From an uncultured Bacilli bacterium (GTDB lineage: Bacteria > Bacillota_I > Bacilli_A > RF39 > UBA660), in assembly GCA_910583745.1 (NCBI GenBank), contig CAJTZC010000002.1:1-64000 (forward strand): a stretch of DNA of 64,000 nucleotides, in the 5' to 3' direction. Position numbers and translations under genes: made by a program. The number at the start of each line of letters is the position of its first letter. Within the stretch, counting starts at the first letter, position 1. The notes beneath the pieces are model-generated. The model did not search any database, had not been told where the DNA came from, and was given only the letters and a program-made list of their open reading frames with translations. Shown piece after piece: positions 33,848-43,017 of the stretch.

Positions 33848-35369
33848 ATTTCATGTATTCTATTCGATTTCTGTAATTTTCTTCTAGCTCTATTACAAAA
33901 GGAGAGACCGCTTTTTTCGGTACTAATAAAAATACACGGTTTTTTGTTCTAGTTAGAGCGACATAGAATAGTCTTCTCTCTTCGTCAAAAGGGAATTTCG
34001 TCGATTCTTTTGACACAAACCTGAGTATTGCGTCATCTTTCATTTGATTGGGAAAACCTAAAGTGGCGTCTCTCATATTGAGAAGAATCACATTTTCTGC
34101 TTCTAATCCTTTCGATTTGTGAGCCGTCAGATATTGTATCTTTATCGAGCGATTTTCTTTGTAGATGATTTCATCATTCTTTACTTCAAAATAGTTCGTA
34201 TCGATATAGGGAAGGTAATCTCTATTGTTCCTCCCTAACACGAGTATCTCTTTGGAATATTTTTCAGAAATGTACAATATAAGAAGTCTAAAATCTCTTT
34301 TGGCATTTTTGATTTTTTTGATTACAATAGGTCGCTCGAGCGATTTTGCAGATTTCAACTTTTTGCGTATCTGGCTTTTATTCTTCATGACGAAGTCTCC
34401 TGCGACTTGAATCAGTTCCTTGCTATTGCGGTAGGTATTTTGGATTTTTAAGATTTTTCCGTCATCGAATACTTTTTTAAAATTTAAGAACAATGCTAAA
34501 TCGCAGCCAGTGAAGCGATATATCGATTGAAAGTCGTCACCTACTGCTATCAAAGAGGCATTTGTTTTTCTGAGAATACTTTGTACTAGTTCAAAGCGCA
34601 CAAGAGAGGTGTCTTGGTATTCGTCGATGATGACATATTTTGTCCTGTGGAAAAACCCAACTTTATCCACAGTTTTTTTGGCTTCTACCAACATGTCATC
34701 AAAATCGATTTCATTGTTCGACTTTAAGTAGTCCATGTACTTTCTATAAATGTTTAAAGCTAAAGTTAAGACGATTTTTTCTCGGCGATATTTTTTAATT
34801 TTGAAAGTCAGTTTGGCTCTGTCTAAAAAAGATATAAAATCTTCTAATTGGAAATTACTCGATTTAAAGAGATGGATAAATGTAGAGATGAGATTTTCTA
34901 GAGATTGAATTTCTTCATAATGTTCGTCACAGAATTTGATATAGGCTTTTTTGTCTTTTAAATTATAATATTTTAAAATATAGTTTAGAAGAGTTTTAGA
35001 TTTGAGAATGTCTTCACGAAAGAATTCTCTTATGATATCTTCTAGAAGTCCTGTATCGGCTATCTCAAAATAATAGTCTCTTTTTAAAATTTCGAGTGCT
35101 AATTTGTGAAAGGTGTATACGTTTAAATCGAGCCCTATATCTTCACGTATTTTGCGTTTCAAATCTTGCGACGCGGCGGCGGTGAATGAGATGCAGATTA
35201 TCTCTTTAGGGTCGATATATTTTTCTTCTACTAAATATTTCAGTTTGCCTAGAATGGTAAGTGTTTTTCCAGAACCTGCGCCTGCGACGACGAGGAGATG
35301 TCTACTTTCGTCTGTGACTATCTTTGCTTGTTCTTCATCGAGATAGTATTTACCTACCTTGAATTGCAT
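33846..35369 (-). CDS. UvrD/Rep-type superfamily 1 DNA helicase, compact
   Basis: The 507-residue helicase has Walker A G-A-G-S-G-K-T, motif Ia region S-F-T-A-A-A-S, motif II I-I-D-E-Y-Q-D-T, motif III G-D-D-F-Q-S-I-Y-R-F-T-G, T-A-H-K-S-K-G-L-E and motif VI F-Y-V-A-L-T-R-T-K. It is shorter than UvrD/PcrA (about 720), lacking most of the 2B insert and tail. Likely a DNA repair or RNA polymerase-clearing helicase. Start ATG 35369 follows GAGGTG. Minus strand, with lemA upstream on the same strand. Confidence 0.9.
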   Translation of the reverse strand: MQFKVGKYYLDEEQAKIVTDESRHLLVVAGAGSGKTLTILGKLKYLVEEKYIDPKEIICISFTAAASQDLKRKIREDIGLDLNVYTFHKLALEILKRDYYFEIADTGLLEDIIREFFREDILKSKTLLNYILKYYNLKDKKAYIKFCDEHYEEIQSLENLISTFIHLFKSSNFQLEDFISFLDRAKLTFKIKKYRREKIVLTLALNIYRKYMDYLKSNNEIDFDDMLVEAKKTVDKVGFFHRTKYVIIDEYQDTSLVRFELVQSILRKTNASLIAVGDDFQSIYRFTGCDLALFLNFKKVFDDGKILKIQNTYRNSKELIQVAGDFVMKNKSQIRKKLKSAKSLERPIVIKKIKNAKRDFRLLILYISEKYSKEILVLGRNNRDYLPYIDTNYFEVKNDEIIYKENRSIKIQYLTAHKSKGLEAENVILLNMRDATLGFPNQMKDDAILRFVSKESTKFPFDEERRLFYVALTRTKNRVFLLVPKKAVSPFVIELEENYRNRIEYMK

Positions 35370-35435
35370 AACCATCACCTCAGTTTCTATTCTTAATATT
35401 ATAAGATTAATGTTTCAAGTTTTCAAGAACTTAAA

Positions 35436-35456
35436 AAGACGAGTTCTGCTCGTCAA
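35436..35456 (-). terminator. Intrinsic terminator of lemA
   Basis: GACGAG (35438-35443) pairs with CTCGTC (35449-35454). On the minus strand it is followed by TTTTT. The lemA stop codon lies in the first arm. Confidence 0.8.
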
Positions 35457-35992
35457 AGTTTAAAATCTAAAATATCGTTGTCATTCATGTTCTTATTATC
35501 GAAATAAAATCTCTCTTCGATGCCATGTATCCTCGCTATAATATTTGAAGGAAATTTTTTTATCAATAAGTTTAGTGATGTCGTATATTTGTTATAATAA
35601 GACTTTGCTGCATCACTTTTTTCTTCGATTATTTTTATCTCTGTGAATAAATTTCTAAATGCTTCCGTGTCTAGTTTATCCGAATAGTCTTCTTTAATCT
35701 TTTTAAAAGTCTCTGTGATTTTTGTGAGAGTTCTGTCTGCATCGAAGCTACTCAGTTTATCCTTTTCCAATCCTTTAAAATTGTCTTGCTTTACTTCGGT
35801 GCTCGCGTTTATCTCTTTTTCTAGACTCTGCAAAATGTCATATCTCTTTCTCAGGGTCTCATCGATTTCACTCTCGGCTTCGTTTATTCTTATTTTGTAT
35901 TTTTGTAGTTTATTATATATGAGTACGTATACAATAGCTAAAATTGCTACCACTGCGACTAAGGCAAAAACGATTATTACTACTTTTTCCAT
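35453..35992 (-). CDS. LemA-family membrane protein
   Basis: The 179-residue protein has an N-terminal membrane segment (about 3-26) and a cytosolic or outside helical bundle with R-I-N-E-A-E-S-E-I-D and a D-A-A-K-S-Y-Y-N-K-Y-T-T-S-L-N motif typical of LemA (N-x-x-v-x-x-Y-N near the end of the domain). LemA function is not settled; in many genomes it neighbours a membrane protease, absent here. Confidence 0.85.
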   Translation of the reverse strand: MEKVVIIVFALVAVVAILAIVYVLIYNKLQKYKIRINEAESEIDETLRKRYDILQSLEKEINASTEVKQDNFKGLEKDKLSSFDADRTLTKITETFKKIKEDYSDKLDTEAFRNLFTEIKIIEEKSDAAKSYYNKYTTSLNLLIKKFPSNIIARIHGIEERFYFDNKNMNDNDILDFKL

Positions 35993-36095
35993 CTTATTTT
36001 CACATCCTGTAAATCTATTATAGCAAATTCTAAATTTATTTTAAATAACTTTTACCAAATTTTTATTTGTGTTAGAATGATGTGGGTGGATTTTT

Positions 36096-36629
36096 ATGGA
36101 AATTGAAATATGTAAAGTTGGGAGTTTAGAGACGAATTGTTATGTATTAAAAAAGAATGACTCTTGTCTTGTCATCGATCCGGGGAATGAATTAAAAAAA
36201 ATTGTAAAATGTATTGGCTCTTGTAAAGTCGTCGGTGTCATCATCACACATTATCACTTTGACCACATCGGTGCATTGGAAGAACTTGTAAAATTGAAAA
36301 ATGCCGATGTCTATGATTTTCACAATTTCAAAGAAGGAAAAAACATCATCTGTGATTTTGTTTTCGATGTCCTTCGAGTACCGGGACATAAGGAAGATTC
36401 TATCTGTCTCTATTTTGTAGATGAGAAGCTGATGTTTTGTGGCGATTTCATATTTAAAGATGCGGTGGGAAGATGGGATTTACCTGGTGGAAATTTTAAA
36501 AAACTGCAAAGCAGTATCAGAAAAATACTTCTCTATTCTGAAGATTTGGTTCTCTATCCTGGTCATGGTGAGAGAACGACTTTAAAAAATGAAAGAAAGA
36601 ATTTGGAAAATTATTTAAAATGCTTTTAA
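36096..36629 (+). CDS. Metallo-beta-lactamase-fold hydrolase (glyoxalase II-like)
   Basis: The 177-residue protein has the metal motif T-H-Y-H-F-D-H-I-G (H-x-H-x-D-H), then V-P-G-H-K-E-D-S, C-G-D-F-I-F and Y-P-G-H-G. Together these give the two-metal site of class B hydrolases. It resembles YqgX/GloB-like hydroxyacyl-thioester hydrolases. Substrate unproven. Single gene before uvrA. Confidence 0.9.
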   Translation: MEIEICKVGSLETNCYVLKKNDSCLVIDPGNELKKIVKCIGSCKVVGVIITHYHFDHIGALEELVKLKNADVYDFHNFKEGKNIICDFVFDVLRVPGHKEDSICLYFVDEKLMFCGDFIFKDAVGRWDLPGGNFKKLQSSIRKILLYSEDLVLYPGHGERTTLKNERKNLENYLKCF

Positions 36630-36675
36630 TTTTCCAATTTTGTGCTAAAATAATAAGGAAATTTGGTGGATATAT

Positions 36676-39486
36676 ATGGATAAGATTATAGTAAAAGGTG
36701 CGAGGGAAAACAATTTAAAAAATGTGGATATAGAAATCCCAAAAAACAAACTCATCGTCATGACAGGTGTGTCGGGCTCTGGTAAAAGCAGTCTCGCTTT
36801 CGATACCATCTATGCAGAAGGTCAGAGACGGTATGTCGATTCGTTAAGTGCGTATGCCAGACAGTTTTTAGGCGGTACAGAAAAACCAGATGTCGATTCT
36901 ATCGAAGGATTGAGTCCTAGTATCTCCATAGACCAGAAGACGACATCGAAGAATCCTCGAAGCACAGTCGGTACTGTCACAGAAATCTATGATTACATGC
37001 GATTGTTGTTTGCTCGTGTGGGAACTCCGTATTGTCCGAATCACAATGAACCCATCACAAGCCAAACGGTCGATGAGATTGTCGGCAAAGTCATGTCTTT
37101 CGGCGAAGGAACAAAAATAGAAGTATTGGCGCCTGTGGTTAGAGCCTCTAAAGGTACGCATAAAGATGTTCTCGACTCTTTAAGAAAAAGCGGTTTCACG
37201 AGAGTTCGTGTGAATGGAACAGTATACGACTTAAGTGAAGAAATCACTTTAGAAAAAAATAAAAAAGATATCATCGAAGTCGTCGTCGACCGAATCGTCG
37301 TGAAAGAAAAGGATAGAGCTCGACTGTCTGAAGCAATCGAAACTTCCACTCGTTTGGCTGAGGGGAGAGTTTTAATTAATATCGTCGGAGATAAAGAAAT
37401 TCTTTTCAGCGAGAATTATGCTTGTCCTATCTGTGATTTTTCTTTACCAAAGCTGGAACCGAATATGTTCTCTTTTAACAATCCATTCGGAGCTTGTGAG
37501 GATTGTAAAGGTTTAGGAGTAAAACAGATGATCAACTTAAATCTGTTGATACCGGATAGGAGCCAGTCTATTTTAGAAGGCGCTATCAAAGGATTTAGCT
37601 TAGATTCTAACATAATGATGGCCGAGCTCGAGACAGTAGCGCAGCATTATGGTATCGATTTGCACATGCCTGTCGAAAAAATCGATAAAAAGAAATTGGA
37701 TATTATCTTATATGGAAGTCCAGATATATTGGAATTTAAGTATGAGGCAAAAAATGGAAATACGAGAACAACAAAAGATTATTATGAGGGTATCGTCACC
37801 AATCTAGAGAGAAGATACATCGAGACGAACAGCGCTTGGATTCGTGAGTGGCTAGAGATGTATATGATGGATACGGAGTGTCCTACTTGTCATGGAGCGA
37901 GACTGAAAGAAAACATTCTAGCGGTCAAAATTGGTGGCAAGAGCATATATGAAGTGTGTCTCATGAGCATCAGCAAATTGATACCGTTTTTTGAAAAATT
38001 AAAACTTTCCAAAGAGGAAGCTCAGATTGCAGAACTTTTGCTAAAAGAGATTTTGAACAGATTAACTTTTTTGAAGAATGTCGGCTTGGAATATTTGACT
38101 TTGGCCAGAACAGCTTCGACATTGTCTGGTGGTGAATTGCAAAGAATTCGACTCGCGACACAGATTGGTAGTCGACTTACTGGTGTTCTCTATGTCCTCG
38201 ATGAACCGAGTATTGGTCTTCATCAGAGAGATAATGATAAATTGATTAAGTCTCTTTTAGAGATGCGAGATTTGGGTAATACTTTAATCGTCGTCGAACA
38301 CGATGAGGACACGATGCGCGCGGCAGACTATCTCGTGGACGTCGGTCCGGGCGCGGGAACTTTGGGTGGCACGATAGTAGCAGCGGGTACTCCAGAGGAG
38401 GTTATGAAGAACAAAGACAGTTTGACAGGAAGGTATCTGAGCGGTGTCGAGAGAATCGAGGTTCCCAAAAAACGTCGAAAAGGTAACGGGAAGTTTTTGG
38501 AAATCAAAGACGCGAAAGAAAATAATCTCAAAAATATTAATGTCAAAATTCCTCTAGGAAAGTTCGTCTGTGTAACCGGTGTATCTGGTTCTGGTAAGAG
38601 TAGTCTCGTCGATGAAATTATCTATAAGGCTCTCATGAAGAGCGTCTACAATTCTAAAGTCGAGCCTGGAGAACATAAGTCTATCAAAGGTCTCGAATAC
38701 ATCGACAAAGTCATCCAGATTAGTCAGGATCCTATAGGCAGAACGCCTAGAAGTAACCCTGCAACTTATATAGGATTATTCGACGATATCCGCGATTTGT
38801 TCGCCGAAATGAAGGAGTCGAAAATTCGTGGCTTTACCAAAAGCCGGTTCTCATTCAACGTCAAAGGCGGAAGATGTGAAGCTTGTTGGGGAGACGGTGT
38901 CAAAAAAATTGAGATGCACTTTTTACCGGATGTCTATGTTCCATGTGATGTCTGCGGCGGGAAGAGATACAATAAAGAGACATTGGAAGTGAGATTTAAA
39001 GAGAAAAACATCTACGAGGTTTTGGAAATGCGTGTCAGCGAAGCCTATGATTTCTTCGAAAGTGTTCCTAAAATTAGAGCGAAGTTGCAGATGCTTATCG
39101 ACGTAGGGTTATCCTACATTAAAATAGGACAAAGTGCTCCGAGTCTATCCGGTGGAGAAGCGGGACGCATCAAGCTCGCGAAGGAATTGCAGAAGAAACC
39201 GACGGGCAGAAGTGTTTTCATTCTCGATGAACCGACGACGGGGTTACATTCAGAGGACATCAAAAAGCTACTCGCGATTTTGAATCGCATCGTCGACAAT
39301 GGCGATACCGTGTTGGTCATAGAGCACAATCTCGATGTCATAAAAGTATCGGATTATATCATCGACTTGGGTCCTGAAGGTGGAGACGGCGGGGGAGAAA
39401 TCATCGCGACGGGTACTCCAGAAGAGGTCTCTAAGAATGAAAAATCCTATACGGGAATATACTTAACAAAAATGCTTAAAAAGTGA
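36676..39486 (+). CDS. uvrA: Excinuclease ABC subunit A
   Basis: The 936-residue nucleotide excision repair damage sensor has two ABC ATPase modules (G-V-S-G-S-G-K-S-S twice, T-L-S-G-G-E-L-Q-R and S-L-S-G-G-E-A-G-R signatures) and zinc modules with C-P-x-C / C-E-D-C and C-E-A-C / C-D-V-C. uvrB is not next to it. An extended -10 (TGCTAAAAT near 36642-36650) lies upstream. Its terminator begins before the stop codon. Confidence 0.98.
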   Translation: MDKIIVKGARENNLKNVDIEIPKNKLIVMTGVSGSGKSSLAFDTIYAEGQRRYVDSLSAYARQFLGGTEKPDVDSIEGLSPSISIDQKTTSKNPRSTVGTVTEIYDYMRLLFARVGTPYCPNHNEPITSQTVDEIVGKVMSFGEGTKIEVLAPVVRASKGTHKDVLDSLRKSGFTRVRVNGTVYDLSEEITLEKNKKDIIEVVVDRIVVKEKDRARLSEAIETSTRLAEGRVLINIVGDKEILFSENYACPICDFSLPKLEPNMFSFNNPFGACEDCKGLGVKQMINLNLLIPDRSQSILEGAIKGFSLDSNIMMAELETVAQHYGIDLHMPVEKIDKKKLDIILYGSPDILEFKYEAKNGNTRTTKDYYEGIVTNLERRYIETNSAWIREWLEMYMMDTECPTCHGARLKENILAVKIGGKSIYEVCLMSISKLIPFFEKLKLSKEEAQIAELLLKEILNRLTFLKNVGLEYLTLARTASTLSGGELQRIRLATQIGSRLTGVLYVLDEPSIGLHQRDNDKLIKSLLEMRDLGNTLIVVEHDEDTMRAADYLVDVGPGAGTLGGTIVAAGTPEEVMKNKDSLTGRYLSGVERIEVPKKRRKGNGKFLEIKDAKENNLKNINVKIPLGKFVCVTGVSGSGKSSLVDEIIYKALMKSVYNSKVEPGEHKSIKGLEYIDKVIQISQDPIGRTPRSNPATYIGLFDDIRDLFAEMKESKIRGFTKSRFSFNVKGGRCEACWGDGVKKIEMHFLPDVYVPCDVCGGKRYNKETLEVRFKEKNIYEVLEMRVSEAYDFFESVPKIRAKLQMLIDVGLSYIKIGQSAPSLSGGEAGRIKLAKELQKKPTGRSVFILDEPTTGLHSEDIKKLLAILNRIVDNGDTVLVIEHNLDVIKVSDYIIDLGPEGGDGGGEIIATGTPEEVSKNEKSYTGIYLTKMLKK

Positions 39487-39507
39487 GGTGTATGCTTTAC
39501 TTTTTTT
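39478..39507 (+). terminator. Intrinsic terminator spanning the uvrA stop codon
   Basis: AAAAAGT (39478-39484) pairs with ACTTTTT (39499-39505), followed by T. The TGA stop (39484-39486) is at the stem edge. Confidence 0.7.
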
Positions 39508-39539
39508 GTTTTAAACTATATAATTAAGGCGGTGATAAG

Positions 39540-40334
39540 ATGAATCCAGTAGCTTTTTCAATTTTTGGTTTCGATATTCGTTTTTATTCTTTTTTAATAC
39601 TCATAGGCGTTGTCATCGGTTATGTCATGATTGTCAAAGAAGCCAAGCGTTTCGATATTTCGAGCGATTTTATGTTTAATCTCTTCTTTTGGACAATTAT
39701 CATTGGCATCATCGGAGCGAGGTTGTACTATGTCGTATTTAATTGGGAATATTTCAGTTCTCATGTCGGAGAAATATGGCAGATATGGCAAGGTGGTTTG
39801 GCTATCCATGGAGGCATTCTTTTCGGTCTAGTCACCATCAGCATTTATACCAAAAAACACAATATAAGGCTCGGTAGGATATTGGATATCGTAGTCATAC
39901 CTCTCATCCTGGCTCAGGCCATCGGTCGATGGGGAAACTTTTTTAACAGCGAAGCGTATGGAGCAGCGACGACTTTGAGCCATCTTCGAAGTATGCACAT
40001 TCCCGAATTTATTATCAGAGGGATGCGAATTAACGGAATCTATTATACGCCAACTTTCTTTTATGAGTCGATATGGTGTCTTGTGGGATTTGCCATCATG
40101 CTTTTGATGCGAAGACGAAAATTTGTCAAAATTGGACAATTGACGGGTATCTATATGGTTTGGTACGGTGTCGGGAGATTTTTCATCGAAGCAAGTCGAA
40201 CAGATTCTTTGATTTTCTTGGGCTTTAAGGTTGCTCAGTTGGTTTCGATTCTCATGATTATCGTCGGCATTGTACTGTTCGTCAGAGGTGTTCGCAAGGG
40301 CAAGTATGAAGATTTATACAATGAAGTAAAATAG
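39540..40334 (+). CDS. lgt: Prolipoprotein diacylglyceryl transferase
   Basis: The 264-residue protein has about seven membrane segments. Lgt moves diacylglycerol from phosphatidylglycerol to the lipobox Cys of prolipoproteins such as YidC here. The signature G-R-W-G-N-F-F-N-S-E-A-Y-G is a variant of G-R-x-G-N-F-x-N; H-G-G-I and G-x-x-R-F-F-I-E are present. GGCGGTGA precedes ATG. It lies 15 bp before trxB. Confidence 0.96.
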   Translation: MNPVAFSIFGFDIRFYSFLILIGVVIGYVMIVKEAKRFDISSDFMFNLFFWTIIIGIIGARLYYVVFNWEYFSSHVGEIWQIWQGGLAIHGGILFGLVTISIYTKKHNIRLGRILDIVVIPLILAQAIGRWGNFFNSEAYGAATTLSHLRSMHIPEFIIRGMRINGIYYTPTFFYESIWCLVGFAIMLLMRRRKFVKIGQLTGIYMVWYGVGRFFIEASRTDSLIFLGFKVAQLVSILMIIVGIVLFVRGVRKGKYEDLYNEVK

Positions 40335-40349
40335 AAAGGGTGATTTTCA

Positions 40350-41249
40350 ATGATTTATGATGTCATTATAGTAGGACTAGGGCCAGCAGGTATTTCTGCA
40401 GCGATTTATGCAAAAAGGAGTGGATTGAAGACTTTGGTCTTCGAAAGTTCGATGCCCGGGGGGTTGTTGAACTTTACCAATGTCGTCAACAATTATCCGG
40501 GGTTTATCAACATTACAGGTCCGGATTTAGCGATGAAGATGTTAGAGCATTTTAACAGTTTTGACGTAGAATTTAAAAATGAAAACGTCTTGGATATTCT
40601 CGATGGCGAGGTCAAAAAGGTCGTCACGAAAAGTGGCGAGTATGAAGCGAGCAATGTCATCATTGCGACAGGCCGAAGCAGAAGAAGTCTCAATCTTCCT
40701 GGAGAAGAAGCACTTCGCGGGCATGGAATAAGTTACTGTGCGATGTGCGATGGACACTTTTATAAAGATAAAGATGTAGCCGTCATCGGTGGTGGAGATA
40801 GCAGTTTAGAGGAAGCTCTCTATTTAGCTAAAATCGTCAAATCGGTGACTATCGTCATCAGAGGAGAACGGCTTGCTGGCAGTCCATCTCTCGTAGAAGC
40901 TGTTAAAAGGACGGATAACATTAAAATTGCATTTAAGAAAAATGTCACAGAGCTCTTAAGCGAAGAAGGGTCTTTGCGAGGTGTTAAGCTCGACAGTGGA
41001 GAAACTCTCGATATCGAAGGCATGTTCGTGTATATAGGGTTCGACCCTGTGTTGACTTTCTCGACCGATTTAGGTTTGGAGAAGGATAGAGGTTATCTGC
41101 TCGTCGATAAAGATTTCGAGACGAATGTCAAAGGTATCTATGCAGTGGGCGACATCATAAAAAAAGATTTATACCAAATCATCTCTGCAGAGTATGAAGG
41201 TGCCAGTGCGGCGAGTGCAATTGCAAGAAAATTGACAAAGAAAAATTAG
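40350..41249 (+). CDS. trxB: Thioredoxin reductase
   Basis: The 299-residue FAD/NADPH flavoenzyme has G-L-G-P-A-G-I-S-A-A (FAD), the redox pair C-A-M-C-D-G (about 130-135), G-G-G-D-S-S-L-E-E-A (NADPH site) and Y-A-V-G-D-I at the C-terminus. It keeps thioredoxin reduced. The lgt-trxB pairing is common in Firmicutes. ATG follows AAAGGGTG. Confidence 0.95.
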   Translation: MIYDVIIVGLGPAGISAAIYAKRSGLKTLVFESSMPGGLLNFTNVVNNYPGFINITGPDLAMKMLEHFNSFDVEFKNENVLDILDGEVKKVVTKSGEYEASNVIIATGRSRRSLNLPGEEALRGHGISYCAMCDGHFYKDKDVAVIGGGDSSLEEALYLAKIVKSVTIVIRGERLAGSPSLVEAVKRTDNIKIAFKKNVTELLSEEGSLRGVKLDSGETLDIEGMFVYIGFDPVLTFSTDLGLEKDRGYLLVDKDFETNVKGIYAVGDIIKKDLYQIISAEYEGASAASAIARKLTKKN

Positions 41250-41286
41250 AATGATAAAATAACTTTCGAATGCGAGATGGTGTCTA

Positions 41287-41637
41287 GTGAACAATTTGGT
41301 TTTAGCGTATTTGGGTGATGCAGTGTATGAACTCTATGTTCGCGACTATTTGATTCGGCAAGGTCTTTGTAAGGTAAAAGATTTGCAAAAAACTGCTGTT
41401 CAATATGTGAGCGCGGTCAGCCAAGCAGAGATATTGGACGACCTCATCACGAAAGAATTTTTAACGGAAGAGGAAGTCGACATCGTTAAGCGTGGCCGCA
41501 ATGCCCACAGTCATCAAAGTAAGAGCACGGATATCATTACATATAAAAAATCGACTGGTTTTGAAACTCTCATAGGTCATCTATATAAGAACGACCGCGA
41601 GAGATTAGAAGAAGTTATGACGGAGGTATTAAAGTGA
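41287..41637 (+). CDS. mrnC: Mini-ribonuclease III
   Basis: The 116-residue RNase III catalytic domain has no dsRNA-binding domain. It starts L-A-Y-L-G-D-A-V-Y-E-L-Y-V-R, the signature helix with catalytic acidic residues, and has R-G-R-N-A-H-S. MrnC matures 23S rRNA. Start is GTG 41287 with a weak ribosome binding site (GAGATGG). It overlaps rlmB by GTGA. Confidence 0.95.
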   Translation: MNNLVLAYLGDAVYELYVRDYLIRQGLCKVKDLQKTAVQYVSAVSQAEILDDLITKEFLTEEEVDIVKRGRNAHSHQSKSTDIITYKKSTGFETLIGHLYKNDRERLEEVMTEVLK

Positions 41638-42317
41638 GAGTATTTGGAAAAAACGTTTTCAATGAGTTGAAGAGCAATACAAAACAGATTAAGAAAGTCT
41701 ATTTGAGTCCTTCTTTTAAAGATAAAGATATCTTGGACTTTATTCGAGAAAACAATATCTCTTATGTCACTGTCGATAGAAAAAAGTTCGACAGTCTCGC
41801 CCAAGGAAATACACAAGGGATAATACTAGAAGTCAACGAATACGAATATAAGGACCTTAAAGAGATGGATTTGTCTTTGAAGAAGGTCGTCGTCTTGGAC
41901 CATCTCGAAGACCCTCATAACTTTGGCGCTATCATCAGAACATGTGAAGCGAGTGGTGTAAAGGCTATTATCATTCCTAAAGATAGAAGCGTCAATGTCA
42001 ATTCTACTGTCATGAAGACGAGCACTGGTGCTCTCGAGTATGTCGACATTTATGAGGTAGCAAATTTAAAAAATGCGTTGGAATATTTAAAAAAGAATGG
42101 ATATTTTGTCTATGGGGCCGAAGCCGATGGGAAACTGTACGATACGGTAAGCTACAGTGAGAAGATGGTGTTAGTCGTCGGTAGTGAAGGGCACGGTCTA
42201 TCACGCATCGTACGCGATGCTTGTGATGAAATTATCTCGATTCCTATGTATGGACATGTAAACAGCTTAAATGCAAGTGTCTCTTTTGGAGTGTTGATAT
42301 ATGGAATCAAAAATTGA
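41634..42317 (+). CDS. rlmB: 23S rRNA (guanosine-2'-O)-methyltransferase RlmB / TrmH family
   Basis: The 227-residue SPOUT methyltransferase has an N-terminal substrate-binding domain (to about 75) and the knot domain with D-H-L-E-D-P-H-N-F-G-A-I-I-R-T, V-G-S-E-G-H-G and I-P-M-Y-G-H-V-N-S-L-N-A-S-V. It follows mrnC as in Bacillus (mrnC-rlmB-yacP-sigH); yacP is missing here. Start is GTG 41634 after GGAGG. Confidence 0.94.
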   Translation: MRVFGKNVFNELKSNTKQIKKVYLSPSFKDKDILDFIRENNISYVTVDRKKFDSLAQGNTQGIILEVNEYEYKDLKEMDLSLKKVVVLDHLEDPHNFGAIIRTCEASGVKAIIIPKDRSVNVNSTVMKTSTGALEYVDIYEVANLKNALEYLKKNGYFVYGAEADGKLYDTVSYSEKMVLVVGSEGHGLSRIVRDACDEIISIPMYGHVNSLNASVSFGVLIYGIKN

Positions 42318-42915
42318 TTATACGGTGAACGATTCGGAGTTAGTTCTTTTTGTTCGAGAGAATGTCGATGACGAAGCGAAAGATTTCCTCTATGATAAAT
42401 ATACTCCTCTCATTCATAAGGAGATAAACCGTGTGAAAAAGAGGGCCATCGCTTTGGGTGTCGAAATGGCAGATTTATCTCAAGAAGCGATGTTGGCATT
42501 TAGTCATGCTATCAATAATTTTAATGAACAAGAAGATACGAAGTTTATGACTTTTGCTACCATCATCATAAGAAGAAAGTTAGCCAATTATCTCAACAAG
42601 TTTGAAACGAAGAAAAATAAAACTTTGGGTGCCTCTGTGTCGATGGATGCACCTTTCGATGACGATGGACAGAGTACTTTTATAGAGACTATCGAAGAGG
42701 CGTTTAGCAATGAACCTTTGAAAAAAATGATTACTTATGAAACTTTGAAAGAGGTGAATCGCGCAATAAAGGACAAATTAAGCGAAAAGGAAAAGGTCGT
42801 ATTGCAGTATGATTTAGAAGGAAAAAGTGTGTCAGAAATTGCTGATATTACTGGCTTGAACACAAAACAGATATACAACTTGATTCATCGCGCAAGAGGA
42901 AAATTGAAGATATGA
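42301..42915 (+). CDS. sigH: Sigma-70 family factor, SigH-like (sigma-H)
   Basis: The 204-residue factor has region 2 (about 25-105, with D-L-S-Q-E-A-M-L-A-F and F-M-T-F-A-T-I-I-I-R-R-K-L) and region 4 (about 145-204, with L-S-E-K-E-K-V-V-L and I-A-D-I-T-G-L-N-T-K-Q-I-Y-N). Its position after rlmB matches sigH, which starts sporulation gene expression. Sequence in region 2 is divergent, so another stationary-phase sigma is possible. It overlaps rlmB by 17 bp. Confidence 0.82.
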   Translation: MESKIDYTVNDSELVLFVRENVDDEAKDFLYDKYTPLIHKEINRVKKRAIALGVEMADLSQEAMLAFSHAINNFNEQEDTKFMTFATIIIRRKLANYLNKFETKKNKTLGASVSMDAPFDDDGQSTFIETIEEAFSNEPLKKMITYETLKEVNRAIKDKLSEKEKVVLQYDLEGKSVSEIADITGLNTKQIYNLIHRARGKLKI

Positions 42916-42942
42916 TTGAGAATTGAAAATCATATTTTTTTT
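42909..42942 (+). terminator. Intrinsic terminator spanning the sigma-factor stop codon
   Basis: ATATGATT (42910-42917) pairs with AATCATAT (42928-42935), followed by a long T-run. The TGA stop (42913-42915) lies in the left arm. Confidence 0.9.
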
Positions 42943-42967
42943 GTATTTTTTTTTAATGGAACATTGA

Positions 42968-42996
42968 TTTACATAATTCGACAATAATGATATAAT
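42968..42996 (+). promoter_or_regulatory. Predicted promoter of ychF
   Basis: TTTACA (42968-42973) and TATAAT (42991-42996), 17 bp apart. Confidence 0.8.
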
Positions 42997-43017
42997 ACCA
43001 CTTGAGGGTGATTTATT

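Noticed and set aside
34663..34671. TTATCCACA, a perfect DnaA box
   Set aside because: It is single and inside the helicase gene. No cluster of boxes or AT-rich unwinding region surrounds it.
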